Shown: positions 32,474 through 41,546 of the stretch, piece after piece
Numbering within the stretch: position 1 is the first letter of the stretch
How the letters are laid out: each line of letters begins with the position of its first letter
Source: G965229615 sp965229615
Lineage (GTDB): Bacteria > Pseudomonadota > Alphaproteobacteria > Rickettsiales > Midichloriaceae
DNA length: 64,000 nt
Reading direction: 5' to 3'
NCBI GenBank assembly: GCA_965229615.1
Contig: OZ245890.1
Coordinates: 1,013,403-1,077,402, forward strand
The notes under the pieces: model-generated
The model's input: the letters and a program-made list of their open reading frames with translations, nothing else
Told to the model about the DNA's origin: nothing
The model's database searches: none
Program-made: the position numbers and the translations under genes

Positions 32474-34858
32474 ATGCAAATCACATTAAGAGGTTATATT
32501 AAGCTCTATATCTTATTAGTATTACTGATGCAAACTGCATTATCACAGAGTGATGCATGTGCAACTGCAGCATCAGATCAATATGTTGTTAATAAGGTTA
32601 CTATTATTGGGAATGTTAGAATCCCAGATGCATCAGTACTGTATTATTTAAACATGCATCAGGGACGAACATATACTATTGATCAGATCAGTAATATGAT
32701 TAGGCAAGCATATGCTACAGGCTTTTTCAAGAAAATTACTGTTGATTATTTAAAAAAACAAGGTGAGGTCATCATAGATGTTATTGAACAACCAGTTATT
32801 AAAGATGTAGAACTATATGGCAATAGAAAAATTAATGATAAGGATATTAAAGCTATTATAAGGCTGAATCAGGGATTGACATTTTCTGAGACAAAACTAA
32901 AAAGTGATGTCGAAAATATCTTACAAATGTATCAAAAACGTGGGATGTTTAATGCAATAGTAAATCCAAAGATCATTGATAATAAGAATGATACTATAAC
33001 GATTGCATATGAAATAAAGGAGGGAAGTAAAGCTGTAATAGAAAAGATATCATTTGTTGGTAATGGTGAATTTTCCGGTACAGATCTGAAACAATCAATA
33101 TTGTCAGCTGAGTGGAGACTATATAGATTTTTCTCAAATTCATATATCTATGATCAAGATAGGTTACAAATTGATGCTGAAATCATTAAGGAATACTATC
33201 AAACAAGAGGGTATCCGAATGCAAGGGTAGTAGATATTATTAGTACAATTGATGCTGCGAAGAAAGCATTTGCAATAACATTTGTGATAGATGCTGGTGA
33301 GAAATATGATTTTGGCAGTGTAACTGTGGAAAACAATATTCGATCTGTGAACAGCAATGAAATAAACAAAGTAGTTGATGCAAAAATACGTGACAAACCA
33401 TTTGATATCAACAAGGTGAGAGAGATGATATCAAAAATTACTGGAATATTAGCAGGAAAGGGTTATGCATTTGTTGATGTGGATTATAAAGTAAAAACAA
33501 AGGATGGTGTTGCAGATGTGATAATAACAATCAAGGAGAGTAGTAGATTTTTCATCAATAGAATCAATATTTCGAATAATATAAAGACATACGACAAGGT
33601 TATCAGGAGAGAAATGCGAATAAGTGAAGGTGATAGTTATGACTTATATGATGTAGAACGTTCATTGCAACGTATCAAAAACCTAGGTTACTTCAGTGAT
33701 GTAGAGTTATCACAAAAACAGGTGACAAACACTGATAAGGTTAATTTGGATTTTTCTGTGAAAGAAAAAAATACTGCTTCTGGGCTGTTTAACATTGGCT
33801 ATAGTACAGTGTCAGGACCATTCTTCGGCTTTAATGCTTCAGAACCAAATCTCTTTGGTACAGGACGCATGATAAGCACAGGTCTACAGGTTGCAAAACG
33901 TGATAAAGCCTTTGATTTTTCAATCAGCGAACCATATTTCATGGGATTTAATGCAATATCCGGTATTGGTTTGTTTTTTGATAAGAGAACATATAAACAA
34001 TTTGTAGGGAATAAATCAACTCAGGAAAGACTTACGAATGATGAAAAACTTGCCCTTAGCAAATATGCTACAATGTCTTGGGGATTTACAGTGAATACAA
34101 CATACAGCCTAACAGAATATTTACAACACGAAGTACATTATGGAGTGAAATTGGAGCGTCTTAATAAGAAAAACGCTAAAGATATCATGACATCGATTTC
34201 ACCATTTTTGCGTCCAGATATGCAGACTCACACCATATCATCTGTTGGGCATGGTTTTGTATATGATAAAACTGACAGCACTATTAAAACAACAAAGGGA
34301 TATGTTTTGAAACTGCATCAGGAATTTGCAGGTGTTGGTGGTAACGCAAAATATATGCAAAATGAATTGGTTGCCGCCCACTATACGCCAATTTACAAGG
34401 ACAAGGTTGTGCTTAAGATGCTAATACGTGGTGGTACTGCAACTGGTTTAGGTAGGAAGATAAGAATTTCCGATAATTTCTTCTCAAGAGATGATATGAT
34501 ACGTGGTTTTGCTTACAATGGCATAGGAGCGCGTGATACCAACACCTTTGATGCGCTAGGTGGCAAAAACTATTTTGCAGGCACAGCAGAACTGAAATTC
34601 CCAATTGGTTTGCCAAATGAAATTGATATTAGTGGCACAGCGTTCGTTGATACTGCAACACTTTATAAGATTGATGTACCTTATCATTTACGCAATATTA
34701 AATATCACAACTCGAGTGATATACGTAGTTCTTATGGTGTTGGTATAATATGGGGATCACCACTTGGCTTAATCAGAGTGAGTTATGGTATTCCTATCGC
34801 AAAGAAAAATTTTGATCAAGTTGAGCGTATTAATTTTAGTTTTGGTAGATCATTTTAG
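32474..34858 (+). CDS. bamA: Outer membrane protein assembly factor BamA
   Basis: 794 residues. Signal peptide (about 1-28), five POTRA domains (the first begins 'VNKVTIIGNVRIPDASVLYY', with repeats such as 'VIKDVELYGNRKINDKDIKA' and 'FFINRINISNNIKTYDKVIR') up to about 420, then a 16-strand barrel with 'DDMIRGFAYNGIG' (the V/I-R-G-F lid-lock motif) and the terminal strand 'RINFSFGRSF' ending in an aromatic residue. It inserts beta-barrel proteins into the outer membrane, so the organism has an outer membrane with porin-type proteins. Confidence 0.95.
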   Translation: MQITLRGYIKLYILLVLLMQTALSQSDACATAASDQYVVNKVTIIGNVRIPDASVLYYLNMHQGRTYTIDQISNMIRQAYATGFFKKITVDYLKKQGEVIIDVIEQPVIKDVELYGNRKINDKDIKAIIRLNQGLTFSETKLKSDVENILQMYQKRGMFNAIVNPKIIDNKNDTITIAYEIKEGSKAVIEKISFVGNGEFSGTDLKQSILSAEWRLYRFFSNSYIYDQDRLQIDAEIIKEYYQTRGYPNARVVDIISTIDAAKKAFAITFVIDAGEKYDFGSVTVENNIRSVNSNEINKVVDAKIRDKPFDINKVREMISKITGILAGKGYAFVDVDYKVKTKDGVADVIITIKESSRFFINRINISNNIKTYDKVIRREMRISEGDSYDLYDVERSLQRIKNLGYFSDVELSQKQVTNTDKVNLDFSVKEKNTASGLFNIGYSTVSGPFFGFNASEPNLFGTGRMISTGLQVAKRDKAFDFSISEPYFMGFNAISGIGLFFDKRTYKQFVGNKSTQERLTNDEKLALSKYATMSWGFTVNTTYSLTEYLQHEVHYGVKLERLNKKNAKDIMTSISPFLRPDMQTHTISSVGHGFVYDKTDSTIKTTKGYVLKLHQEFAGVGGNAKYMQNELVAAHYTPIYKDKVVLKMLIRGGTATGLGRKIRISDNFFSRDDMIRGFAYNGIGARDTNTFDALGGKNYFAGTAELKFPIGLPNEIDISGTAFVDTATLYKIDVPYHLRNIKYHNSSDIRSSYGVGIIWGSPLGLIRVSYGIPIAKKNFDQVERINFSFGRSF

Positions 34859-34947
34859 GATGTGAAAATAAGGTTAACGAAATTAAGGATTTTATCGGAA
34901 ATTATACTGTACATGTTGTGACAGGCATGGTATGATCAGCCTGAGAT

Positions 34948-35019
34948 GCCGAATTAGCTCAGTGGCAGAGCAACCGCCTTGTAAGCGGTAGGTCATCTGT
35001 TCAAATCAGATATTCGGCA
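34948..35019 (+). tRNA. tRNA-Thr(UGU)
   Basis: 72 nt; acceptor GCCGAAT/ATTCGGC, anticodon loop CTTGTAA (anticodon TGT), encoded CCA at 35020-35022. It is the second threonine tRNA of the window (the other has anticodon GGT). It lies between bamA and the end of ftsK, 40 bp from the ftsK stop. Confidence 0.95.
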
Positions 35020-35061
35020 CCATTCCGCATGGAATGTATCTGTTTTGCATTTCTATATCTC

Positions 35062-37395
35062 TCATCCATTTTTTATTGGAGTTTGTGCCGCTTCAAAATT
35101 CGGTATGTCATACGCATAATTTGGAGGAGCTTGCGTCTTGAGATGTTTCACAACCTTTTCTATTTCAGTGTCTTGTACATATACACCGTGTAAACGTTCT
35201 ATTCTACCACCAGCTCTCATATGGAGCATATCACCTGCACCGAGCAATTGCTCAGCTCCTACTTCTCCTAATATTACTCTGCTATCAAATTTTGATGCAA
35301 CCTGAAATGCGATTCTAGTTGGGAAATTAGCCTTGATCACACCAGTGATCACATCAACAGATGGTCTCTGTGTTGCCATGATCAAATGTATGCCAGCTGC
35401 TCTGGCCATCTGTGCAAGCCTCTGCACTGATGTCTCAATATCCTTACCTGCAACAACCATTAGGTCAGCCATTTCATCAACAATAACTACTATATATGGT
35501 AATATCTCAGATTTTATTATAATGGACTCAAAAATTGGTTTACCTGTGCTTTTATCGAACCCAACTTGTATCTGTTTTTCTATATTGGCACTTCTGCTCT
35601 GTGCTTCTCTGATGAATTTATTATAGCTACTAATATTCCTAACATTTAATACTGACATTGCTCTGTAACGTGATTCCATTTCACTTACAACCCATTTGAG
35701 TGCTGATACAGCCTTTTCTGGCGTTGTTATCACAGGTGCTAACAAATGTGGTATGCCATCATATACTGATAATTCAAGCATTTTAGGATCTATCATAACA
35801 AGCTTACATTCGTCAGGAATATGTTTATATAGCAATGACATTATCATTGCATGTATTGCAATTGATTTACCAGCACCTGTTGTACCAGCAACAAGTAGAT
35901 GTGGCATTTTTGATAGATCTACTACTACTACTTCACCAGATATGTTTTTACCAAGTGCTAGTGGCAATTGATAATCGTTTTGAGTATATGTATCGCTTGA
36001 TATCAGCTCACGCAAATATATTGTTTGACGTGTTTCATTTGGTAATTCTATACCTATTGCATTCTTACCTGGGATGACTGCTATACGTGCAGATACTGCA
36101 CTCATTGAACGAGCTATATCATCAGCTAAGCCAATAACTCTAGCAGATTTTGTACCAGAAACTGGTTCTAATTCATATAATGTAATTACTGGGCCACAGC
36201 TGATATCTGATATCATTCCTCTTATACCAAAATCATTTAATACTCCTAGCAGTGTCTGTTTGCTGACTTCAAGTTCATCATTATCAAGTGTGTTATATAC
36301 TGATGATATATCATGATGTAGCATATCAGCATCTGGCATGACAAATGGTTGTGAAGACAAGCTTTTTTTTTCGACCGGTTCAGAGAGTATAAATGGATCA
36401 TTGGCAAGTGCATTATTGGTGATGCTTAACTGTGATATATCAAATGTATTTGTATTGTTGGGTGACTGTTGTAAATTCAGATCGAAGGTTGCGTTTTGTG
36501 CGTTATTATAATGATCTGCATCCATATACTTCTTATCCTTTGTACTTGTTGCTAGCGTTGTTTCATCGGTTGTGAAATATTGAGATGATGCTATAGAATG
36601 GCGACCTAAGTTATCAGTTTGTACATCAAAACTTTTCTTAGCATCAGTTACAAATGGTATATTACTATGAGTGGTTGTGTTTTGAACATCTCCCTGCTTG
36701 AAAAATATTTCGGAACCCCTTATAACATCTTGTTCTCTATGTGTATTGCTACTACACTGTGGCGTGGTATTGTTTATTACTACATTTGATTTGAATAATC
36801 TGTTCAATAAATTTGAGAAGGAAAGCATATATGTTTTTTTATGCTTCAATACATGTTTGTGTAAACTCCACTGTTTATAATATGTACTAAAAGTCTCGAA
36901 AACTCCAAGTGCAAATAAAAAGCTAACAGTGCATATAATGATTGCTGTAATCGTAAAAACATATGGTTTATCTGCATATGTGACCTCACTTTTTAAGTAA
37001 TACCCAAGATAACCACCCATATGAAAACTATAGTAATCACCATCAGCTATGGTAGCATTATCCAAATGCGCTACTAAAAAACAAAAAATTGGCAGTGTTA
37101 ATATCACTATACCTAATCTCAACAACAGTAATCTTATCTTCTTGCTTGTAAGGATCAGCATTGAGTGGAAAATTAAAAATACAATTGGCCATAGGATTGT
37201 ATAACCAAAGGCTTGTATTATTGGATCAGCTATGTTTGCCCCATACTTTGATGTGATGTTCTGAGTTTCAGTATCCACAGCATGTAAATATGATGGATCT
37301 TCTGGATGGTAATCAAATATTGCAATAGCTATAAATAATGACAAAACTATAATTGCCAGTGCACAAATTTTTTCAAAAAACGCTATAGTATTCAC
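35062..37395 (-). CDS. ftsK: DNA translocase FtsK, without gamma domain
   Basis: 777 residues from a GTG start at 37395. Four N-terminal membrane helices lie within about 1-175, then a polar linker of about 190 residues, then the alpha/beta motor with Walker A 'GTTGAGKSIAIHAMI', Walker B 'YIVVIVDEMADLMVV', 'ARAAGIHLIMATQRPSVDVI' and 'ILGEVGAEQLLGAGDM'. It moves DNA through the septum during division. The protein stops just after the motor ('TQAPPNYAYDIPNFEAAQTP'): the 60-70-residue winged-helix gamma domain that reads KOPS and activates XerCD is missing, and only 39 bp separate the stop from tRNA-Thr, so it is not there out of frame. Confidence 0.9.
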   Translation of the reverse strand: MNTIAFFEKICALAIIVLSLFIAIAIFDYHPEDPSYLHAVDTETQNITSKYGANIADPIIQAFGYTILWPIVFLIFHSMLILTSKKIRLLLLRLGIVILTLPIFCFLVAHLDNATIADGDYYSFHMGGYLGYYLKSEVTYADKPYVFTITAIIICTVSFLFALGVFETFSTYYKQWSLHKHVLKHKKTYMLSFSNLLNRLFKSNVVINNTTPQCSSNTHREQDVIRGSEIFFKQGDVQNTTTHSNIPFVTDAKKSFDVQTDNLGRHSIASSQYFTTDETTLATSTKDKKYMDADHYNNAQNATFDLNLQQSPNNTNTFDISQLSITNNALANDPFILSEPVEKKSLSSQPFVMPDADMLHHDISSVYNTLDNDELEVSKQTLLGVLNDFGIRGMISDISCGPVITLYELEPVSGTKSARVIGLADDIARSMSAVSARIAVIPGKNAIGIELPNETRQTIYLRELISSDTYTQNDYQLPLALGKNISGEVVVVDLSKMPHLLVAGTTGAGKSIAIHAMIMSLLYKHIPDECKLVMIDPKMLELSVYDGIPHLLAPVITTPEKAVSALKWVVSEMESRYRAMSVLNVRNISSYNKFIREAQSRSANIEKQIQVGFDKSTGKPIFESIIIKSEILPYIVVIVDEMADLMVVAGKDIETSVQRLAQMARAAGIHLIMATQRPSVDVITGVIKANFPTRIAFQVASKFDSRVILGEVGAEQLLGAGDMLHMRAGGRIERLHGVYVQDTEIEKVVKHLKTQAPPNYAYDIPNFEAAQTPIKNG

Positions 37396-37477
37396 TTGTA
37401 AATAATTTTAAGTAAAATATATTTATTGTTAATGTTTGTATTATGAAACATTCACTATATCTGTCATTTGTATCAAT

Positions 37478-38215
37478 ATGCAGAATGAAGTGCAACCTTT
37501 GCATGTTTTAACCTGTAATGCATTGTCAATTGTTTTAAATGATGATAGCGATACAGTTCTATTTAACAAAATAGGGTTTTCAGCAATGCCTGGTGCAATG
37601 ATCAAAATTGTTGGACCCAACGGTAGTGGCAAAACTTCTCTGCTTAGATGCATTGTACGTCTTAATAATACAAATGCTGGTAAAGTTTTATATAACGGTT
37701 GTGATGTTGATAACCATCTGTCTGAGTATAATAGCATAATATGTTACATTTCGGATAAGAATCAATTGAATGATCATTTAACAGTAGAGGAAACGCTGAC
37801 AATATGGTCATTTATTTATGACTCAGAATTGCTGCTTACATCTACGGTGCATGTATTGGGATTAGCAGAATATTTGCAAAATAAAGTTTGGCAATTATCA
37901 AGAGGATGGAAAAAAAAGCTCGTACTTGCAAGGTTGTTATTACAAAAAACAAGAGTATGGTTATTAGATGAACCATTTGCATATCTTGATAGACAGAGTG
38001 GCATGACACTAAACAGTATGATTGAAACACATGTATCAAATGGAGGCATAGTAATATTATCTGATAATATGGATAATAAAATCAATTTAGAATTAAAACA
38101 GGTTGCAGATCAGAAAGATATGGACTATATATTTAGCAATATGTTGGATGCAAAAAAACATGAAGCAATGCTCCATGTATGTGACTTCAAGAGTGAAAAC
38201 ATCAAAGTCCAGTAG
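37478..38215 (+). CDS. ccmA: Heme exporter ATP-binding protein CcmA
   Basis: 245 residues from the ATG at 37478; an upstream TTG frame is not needed. Walker A 'VGPNGSGKTSLLRCI' (about 45-59), CcmA-like signature 'VWQLSRGWKKKLVLARLLL' (L-S-R/A-G-x-x-x-R), Walker B 'VWLLDEPFAYLD'. CcmA is the ATPase of the CcmABC(D) system for cytochrome c maturation. That agrees with the c-type subunit CcoO further along. ccmB is not adjacent, as is common in Rickettsiales where ccm genes are scattered. Confidence 0.8.
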   Translation: MQNEVQPLHVLTCNALSIVLNDDSDTVLFNKIGFSAMPGAMIKIVGPNGSGKTSLLRCIVRLNNTNAGKVLYNGCDVDNHLSEYNSIICYISDKNQLNDHLTVEETLTIWSFIYDSELLLTSTVHVLGLAEYLQNKVWQLSRGWKKKLVLARLLLQKTRVWLLDEPFAYLDRQSGMTLNSMIETHVSNGGIVILSDNMDNKINLELKQVADQKDMDYIFSNMLDAKKHEAMLHVCDFKSENIKVQ

Positions 38216-38335
38216 TATTAACATTAGTAGAATAACAACATTTGCCAGCTTTTTTACACCAGCTGATAAGAACGCACCAGTACGCATGGCTGAACATATA
38301 ATTCATTCAACAAGCAATTATCTAATTAGGAGAAC

Positions 38336-38926
38336 ATGAAGACATCAATAACATTTCAAGCAAGTATAAAAGCAGGTGCAGGCACTGGGAATGCTCGTGC
38401 AATACGCAGACAGGGCATGATTCCAGCAATAGTGTACGGTTTGGGCAGTGAATACATGCTATCGTTATCAGCAAAGGATTTTATTAAGGAATATAGTAAG
38501 GGTGGCATTCTATCAAAGCTAGTGACATTGTCAATAGATGGTCAAAAGACACTGCATGCAATAACGCGTGATGTGCAGATACATCCTGTTACGGACAAAC
38601 CATTGCATGTTGATTTTCAACAGATAGATGAGCAGAAACCAATAAAGGTCTCAATTTGTGTGAAGGTTATTAATGAGCAGAAATGCATTGGTATAAAGAG
38701 AGGTGGAGTGTTGAACATAGTGCAACGGCATATTGAATTCTACTGTTTGCCAACAGAGCTGAAACCATACATAGAAATAGATATTGCAGACCTGCGCATT
38801 GGTCAGTCGATTCATATCAATGATGTTGCTCTACCAAAAAACATGGTACCAATAAATAAAACAAATTTTCCAATTTTATCAATTGCAGGCCGAGCAGATG
38901 ATAGTGAGGAACAAGCCAAGCCATAA
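38336..38926 (+). CDS. rplY: 50S ribosomal protein bL25/CTC
   Basis: 196 residues: the long CTC form with an N-terminal 5S-rRNA-binding domain ('GNARAIRRQGMIPAIVYG', 'DVQIHPVTDKPLHVDFQQI') and the C-terminal TL5-like domain ('LKPYIEIDIADLRIGQSIH'). It binds 5S rRNA in the large subunit. An AGGAG ribosome-binding site is just upstream. The 120 bp separating it from ccmA hold no gene. Confidence 0.93.
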   Translation: MKTSITFQASIKAGAGTGNARAIRRQGMIPAIVYGLGSEYMLSLSAKDFIKEYSKGGILSKLVTLSIDGQKTLHAITRDVQIHPVTDKPLHVDFQQIDEQKPIKVSICVKVINEQKCIGIKRGGVLNIVQRHIEFYCLPTELKPYIEIDIADLRIGQSIHINDVALPKNMVPINKTNFPILSIAGRADDSEEQAKP

Positions 38927-38929
38927 TAC

Positions 38930-39217
38930 ATGGGAGAAAACAAATACTCAAAACATAATGCCATCATAAATCTTGTCGCCTTTGCTCTGAAGTATGATGC
39001 TACTCTCAACAAAGTACCTGTCATGACAGCAAGTGGCAAGGATAACATTGCTGAACAAATGCTTAAAGTTGCAAGACAAAATGGCGTGCCGATTGAATGC
39101 AATCCCGAACTTGCATCAATGTTGGCATTGTTAGATATCGGTGACTATATACCAGTTGAAGCATTTGTAGCTGTGGCTGAAATCATGGCTTTTATATACA
39201 GAAAGGATAAATTTTAG
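38930..39217 (+). CDS. Stand-alone FlhB/EscU C-terminal-domain protein
   Basis: 95 residues matching only the cytoplasmic C-terminal domain of the flagellar/type III export switch FlhB: 'AFALKYDATLNKVPVMTASG' then 'KDNIAEQMLKVARQNGVPIE' and 'CNPELASMLALLDIGDYIPV', ending 'AVAEIMAFIY'. The membrane domain is absent, and the auto-cleavage motif N-P-T-H that precedes the 'ALKYD' strand is not present. Small soluble FlhB-like proteins (YlqH type) exist in many bacteria with unknown role. It starts 3 bp after rplY, so it is translated with it. No other secretion or flagellar gene is in the window. Confidence 0.8.
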   Translation: MGENKYSKHNAIINLVAFALKYDATLNKVPVMTASGKDNIAEQMLKVARQNGVPIECNPELASMLALLDIGDYIPVEAFVAVAEIMAFIYRKDKF

Positions 39218-39220
39218 TAT

Positions 39221-39260
39221 TCCCCCACCAGTGATGAACCATCAACATGTATGGGGGGGA
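39221..39260 (+). terminator. G/C-rich nested hairpin before rho
   Basis: TCCCCC (39221-39226) pairs with GGGGGA (39255-39260); inside it TGATG-AAC-CATCA (39232-39244) forms a second stem. It is unusual in this AT-rich genome. It lies 3 bp after the FlhB-like gene and 48 bp before rho, so it is either the terminator of the rplY transcript or a rho-leader control element. Confidence 0.5.
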
Positions 39261-39307
39261 TAAAATAATTCCTTTTCTTTTACACAAACTTCTAGCAGAA
39301 ATCAGAA

Positions 39308-40753
39308 ATGCTTACAGAAACACAAAACAAAAGACGTGCAACTTTATCAGTTGATAAGAAAGGTCGCAGAAACACTATGGATGCAAAATCCAGCAATACA
39401 GAGCGATGCGTTGTGCAATCACATCATGTAGAGAAGAATCAGCCACCAACAGATATAAAGGTCGATAATCAGTCGACTGTATATTTACACGATATTAAGC
39501 GAAAAACGACTGAAGAATTAATGCTGTTTGCTGAACAACTAAATGTTGAGGATCCAGAAAGCATGTATCGTCAGGATTTGATATTTGCTATCCTGCAAAA
39601 GGTTGCAGAAAGTGGTGGTACAATGATAGGTGAAGGTGTGTTGGAAGTGCTTGCTGATGGCTTTGGCTTCTTAAGATCATTTCAGTCAAACTATATGCCT
39701 GGGCTTGATGATATATATGTCTCACCTAATCAGATACGAAAAAATGCATTGAGAACTGGTGATACAATAATCGGTCCAATTAGAGAGCCGAAAAAGGGAG
39801 AAAGATACTTTGCAATGACAGTAATTGATACAGTTAATGGAATTGAGCAAAGTAAAAATCGTCATAGACCATACTTCGATGATTTAACAGCACTTTTTCC
39901 AAATTCTCCACTTATACTCGAATGCATGGACACTAACAATCAGAACAACAATAGTGCACGTATTATAGATATGTTAGTACCTCTAGGACGCGGACAGAGG
40001 GCACTTATAGTTGCTCCACCTCGCACTGGTAAAACAGTCTTAATGCAAACCATTGCACATTCCATCACAACAAATCATCCGGATATAATTTTGATAGTTC
40101 TTATGATAGGTGAGCGTCCTGAGGAAGTGACTGATATGGTGCGTTCTGTAAAGGGAGAAGTTGTAAGTTCCACATTTGATGAGCCATCACAACGCCACGT
40201 GCAACTCGCTGAAATGGTGATAGAAAAAGCAAAGAGGCTAGTTGAAGCAAAAAAACATGTAGTAATTTTATTAGATTCAATTACAAGGCTTGCTAGAGCA
40301 TATAATGATACTTCGCCATCTTCTGGCAAGGTTTTAAGTGGTGGAGTGGATTCCAATGCTTTACAAAAACCAAAAAGATTTTTTGGTGCAGCAAGAAATA
40401 TTGAGGAGGGTGGATCCCTAACAATAATAGGTACAGCTCTTGTAGAAACAGGATCACGGATGGATGAGGTTATTTTTGAGGAGTTCAAAGGTACAGGCAA
40501 TTCAGAGATCGTGTTGGATAGAAAGCTCGCAGAGAGAAGACTATTTCCAGCAATTGATATTGCTAAATCTGGTACAAGAAAAGAGGATTTGTTAGTGAGC
40601 AAAGGGCAGCTTGCAAAAACATGGGTATTACGTCGTATATTGAATGGTATGAACAATGGTGCTGAAGCGATAGAGTTTTTACTTGATAAAATGAAATATA
40701 CTAAAACAAATAGTGACTTCTTCATGCAAATGGATACTAATAGTAAGAAGTAG
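39308..40753 (+). CDS. rho: Transcription termination factor Rho
   Basis: 481 residues, with an extra polar N-terminal arm of about 55 residues before the Rho N-domain ('KTTEELMLFAEQLNVEDPES'). The cold-shock-like RNA-binding domain ('GVLEVLADGFGFLRSFQSNY') follows, then the ATPase with Walker A 'VAPPRTGKTVLMQTIA', 'MIGERPEEVTDMVRSVKG' and Q-loop region 'LSGGVDSNALQKPKRFFGAA'. It is a hexameric RNA helicase that ends transcription. Since several intergenic hairpins here lack T-runs, Rho-dependent termination may dominate (inference). Confidence 0.95.
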   Translation: MLTETQNKRRATLSVDKKGRRNTMDAKSSNTERCVVQSHHVEKNQPPTDIKVDNQSTVYLHDIKRKTTEELMLFAEQLNVEDPESMYRQDLIFAILQKVAESGGTMIGEGVLEVLADGFGFLRSFQSNYMPGLDDIYVSPNQIRKNALRTGDTIIGPIREPKKGERYFAMTVIDTVNGIEQSKNRHRPYFDDLTALFPNSPLILECMDTNNQNNNSARIIDMLVPLGRGQRALIVAPPRTGKTVLMQTIAHSITTNHPDIILIVLMIGERPEEVTDMVRSVKGEVVSSTFDEPSQRHVQLAEMVIEKAKRLVEAKKHVVILLDSITRLARAYNDTSPSSGKVLSGGVDSNALQKPKRFFGAARNIEEGGSLTIIGTALVETGSRMDEVIFEEFKGTGNSEIVLDRKLAERRLFPAIDIAKSGTRKEDLLVSKGQLAKTWVLRRILNGMNNGAEAIEFLLDKMKYTKTNSDFFMQMDTNSKK

Positions 40754-40824
40754 TTGTATAGTGCTATTGTTGAATTTATATGTGATAAGTTATTTTTATA
40801 ATATAAGACATTGTTGGATGAACT

Positions 40825-41538
40825 ATGAAAAGTAACAATGTATTTCATGTAGTTGTATTTTGTTTTGTTGCTCTCATATGCAATAGTACGCATGCACAAC
40901 ATAGTGAATTTGCTGGTAACACAAAACTTGTAGATTTCAAAACACAAAATGTGGTGTCAATTCATGGTAATGCGTATTTGAAAAATGTAGAGGCAGCTGG
41001 TCTAACAATGCATGGTACGCTTGAGTTTGCCGATCTCAAAATAGGATTGCATGTTGACAATGGTTTTTTCAATGTTATAGGGCCGGTTAACAACAGTATT
41101 GGTTTGGAATGCAACTGTAAGGTGAAGATTGTTGGGCCTGTTGAAATGTCAAAAGTCTATGCAAAAGCAATTGATATTGTTGGTCAAACTGAGCTAGCAA
41201 ATGTGCATGTTGAAAAAATTAAAATTGTTGGTTCAACTGATATACTGGATTCCAATGTGCAAAATGTTGATGTAATAGGTGACTTGAATATCATAAAATC
41301 AAGTATTGGTGAGATCAATGCAAATGCTACAAGAATGCGAGTTAGAAGCACAGTTGTGCAAGATATTTTTGTTGCGTCTAATAATGATGATAAAAAACAG
41401 GTTGTGATTTTAAATGGCAGCACAATCGTGAAAAATAACATAGTTTTTGAAAAAGTGGGAGGTATAGTACAAGCTGATGATGCGGCTGTCATCAATGGTA
41501 AAGTTGTTGGTGGTGCAATCATAAGAAATAAAAAATAA
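40825..41538 (+). CDS. Exported beta-solenoid protein of unknown function
   Basis: 237 residues with a signal peptide (cleavage near THA-Q, residue 25). The mature part is made of about nine imperfect 18-22-residue repeats with alternating small/hydrophobic residues: 'VVSIHGNAYLKNVEAAGLTM', 'VKIVGPVEMSKVYAKAIDIV', 'VEKIKIVGSTDILDSNVQNV', 'VDVIGDLNIIKSSIGEINAN'. This pattern predicts a right- or left-handed beta-helix, like bactofilin or polymer-type surface domains. Three cysteine-poor turns and no catalytic motif. Periplasmic or surface scaffold is the likely role. It is 8 bp upstream of gap in the same transcript. Confidence 0.6.
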   Translation: MKSNNVFHVVVFCFVALICNSTHAQHSEFAGNTKLVDFKTQNVVSIHGNAYLKNVEAAGLTMHGTLEFADLKIGLHVDNGFFNVIGPVNNSIGLECNCKVKIVGPVEMSKVYAKAIDIVGQTELANVHVEKIKIVGSTDILDSNVQNVDVIGDLNIIKSSIGEINANATRMRVRSTVVQDIFVASNNDDKKQVVILNGSTIVKNNIVFEKVGGIVQADDAAVINGKVVGGAIIRNKK

Positions 41539-41546
41539 ATGTATTA

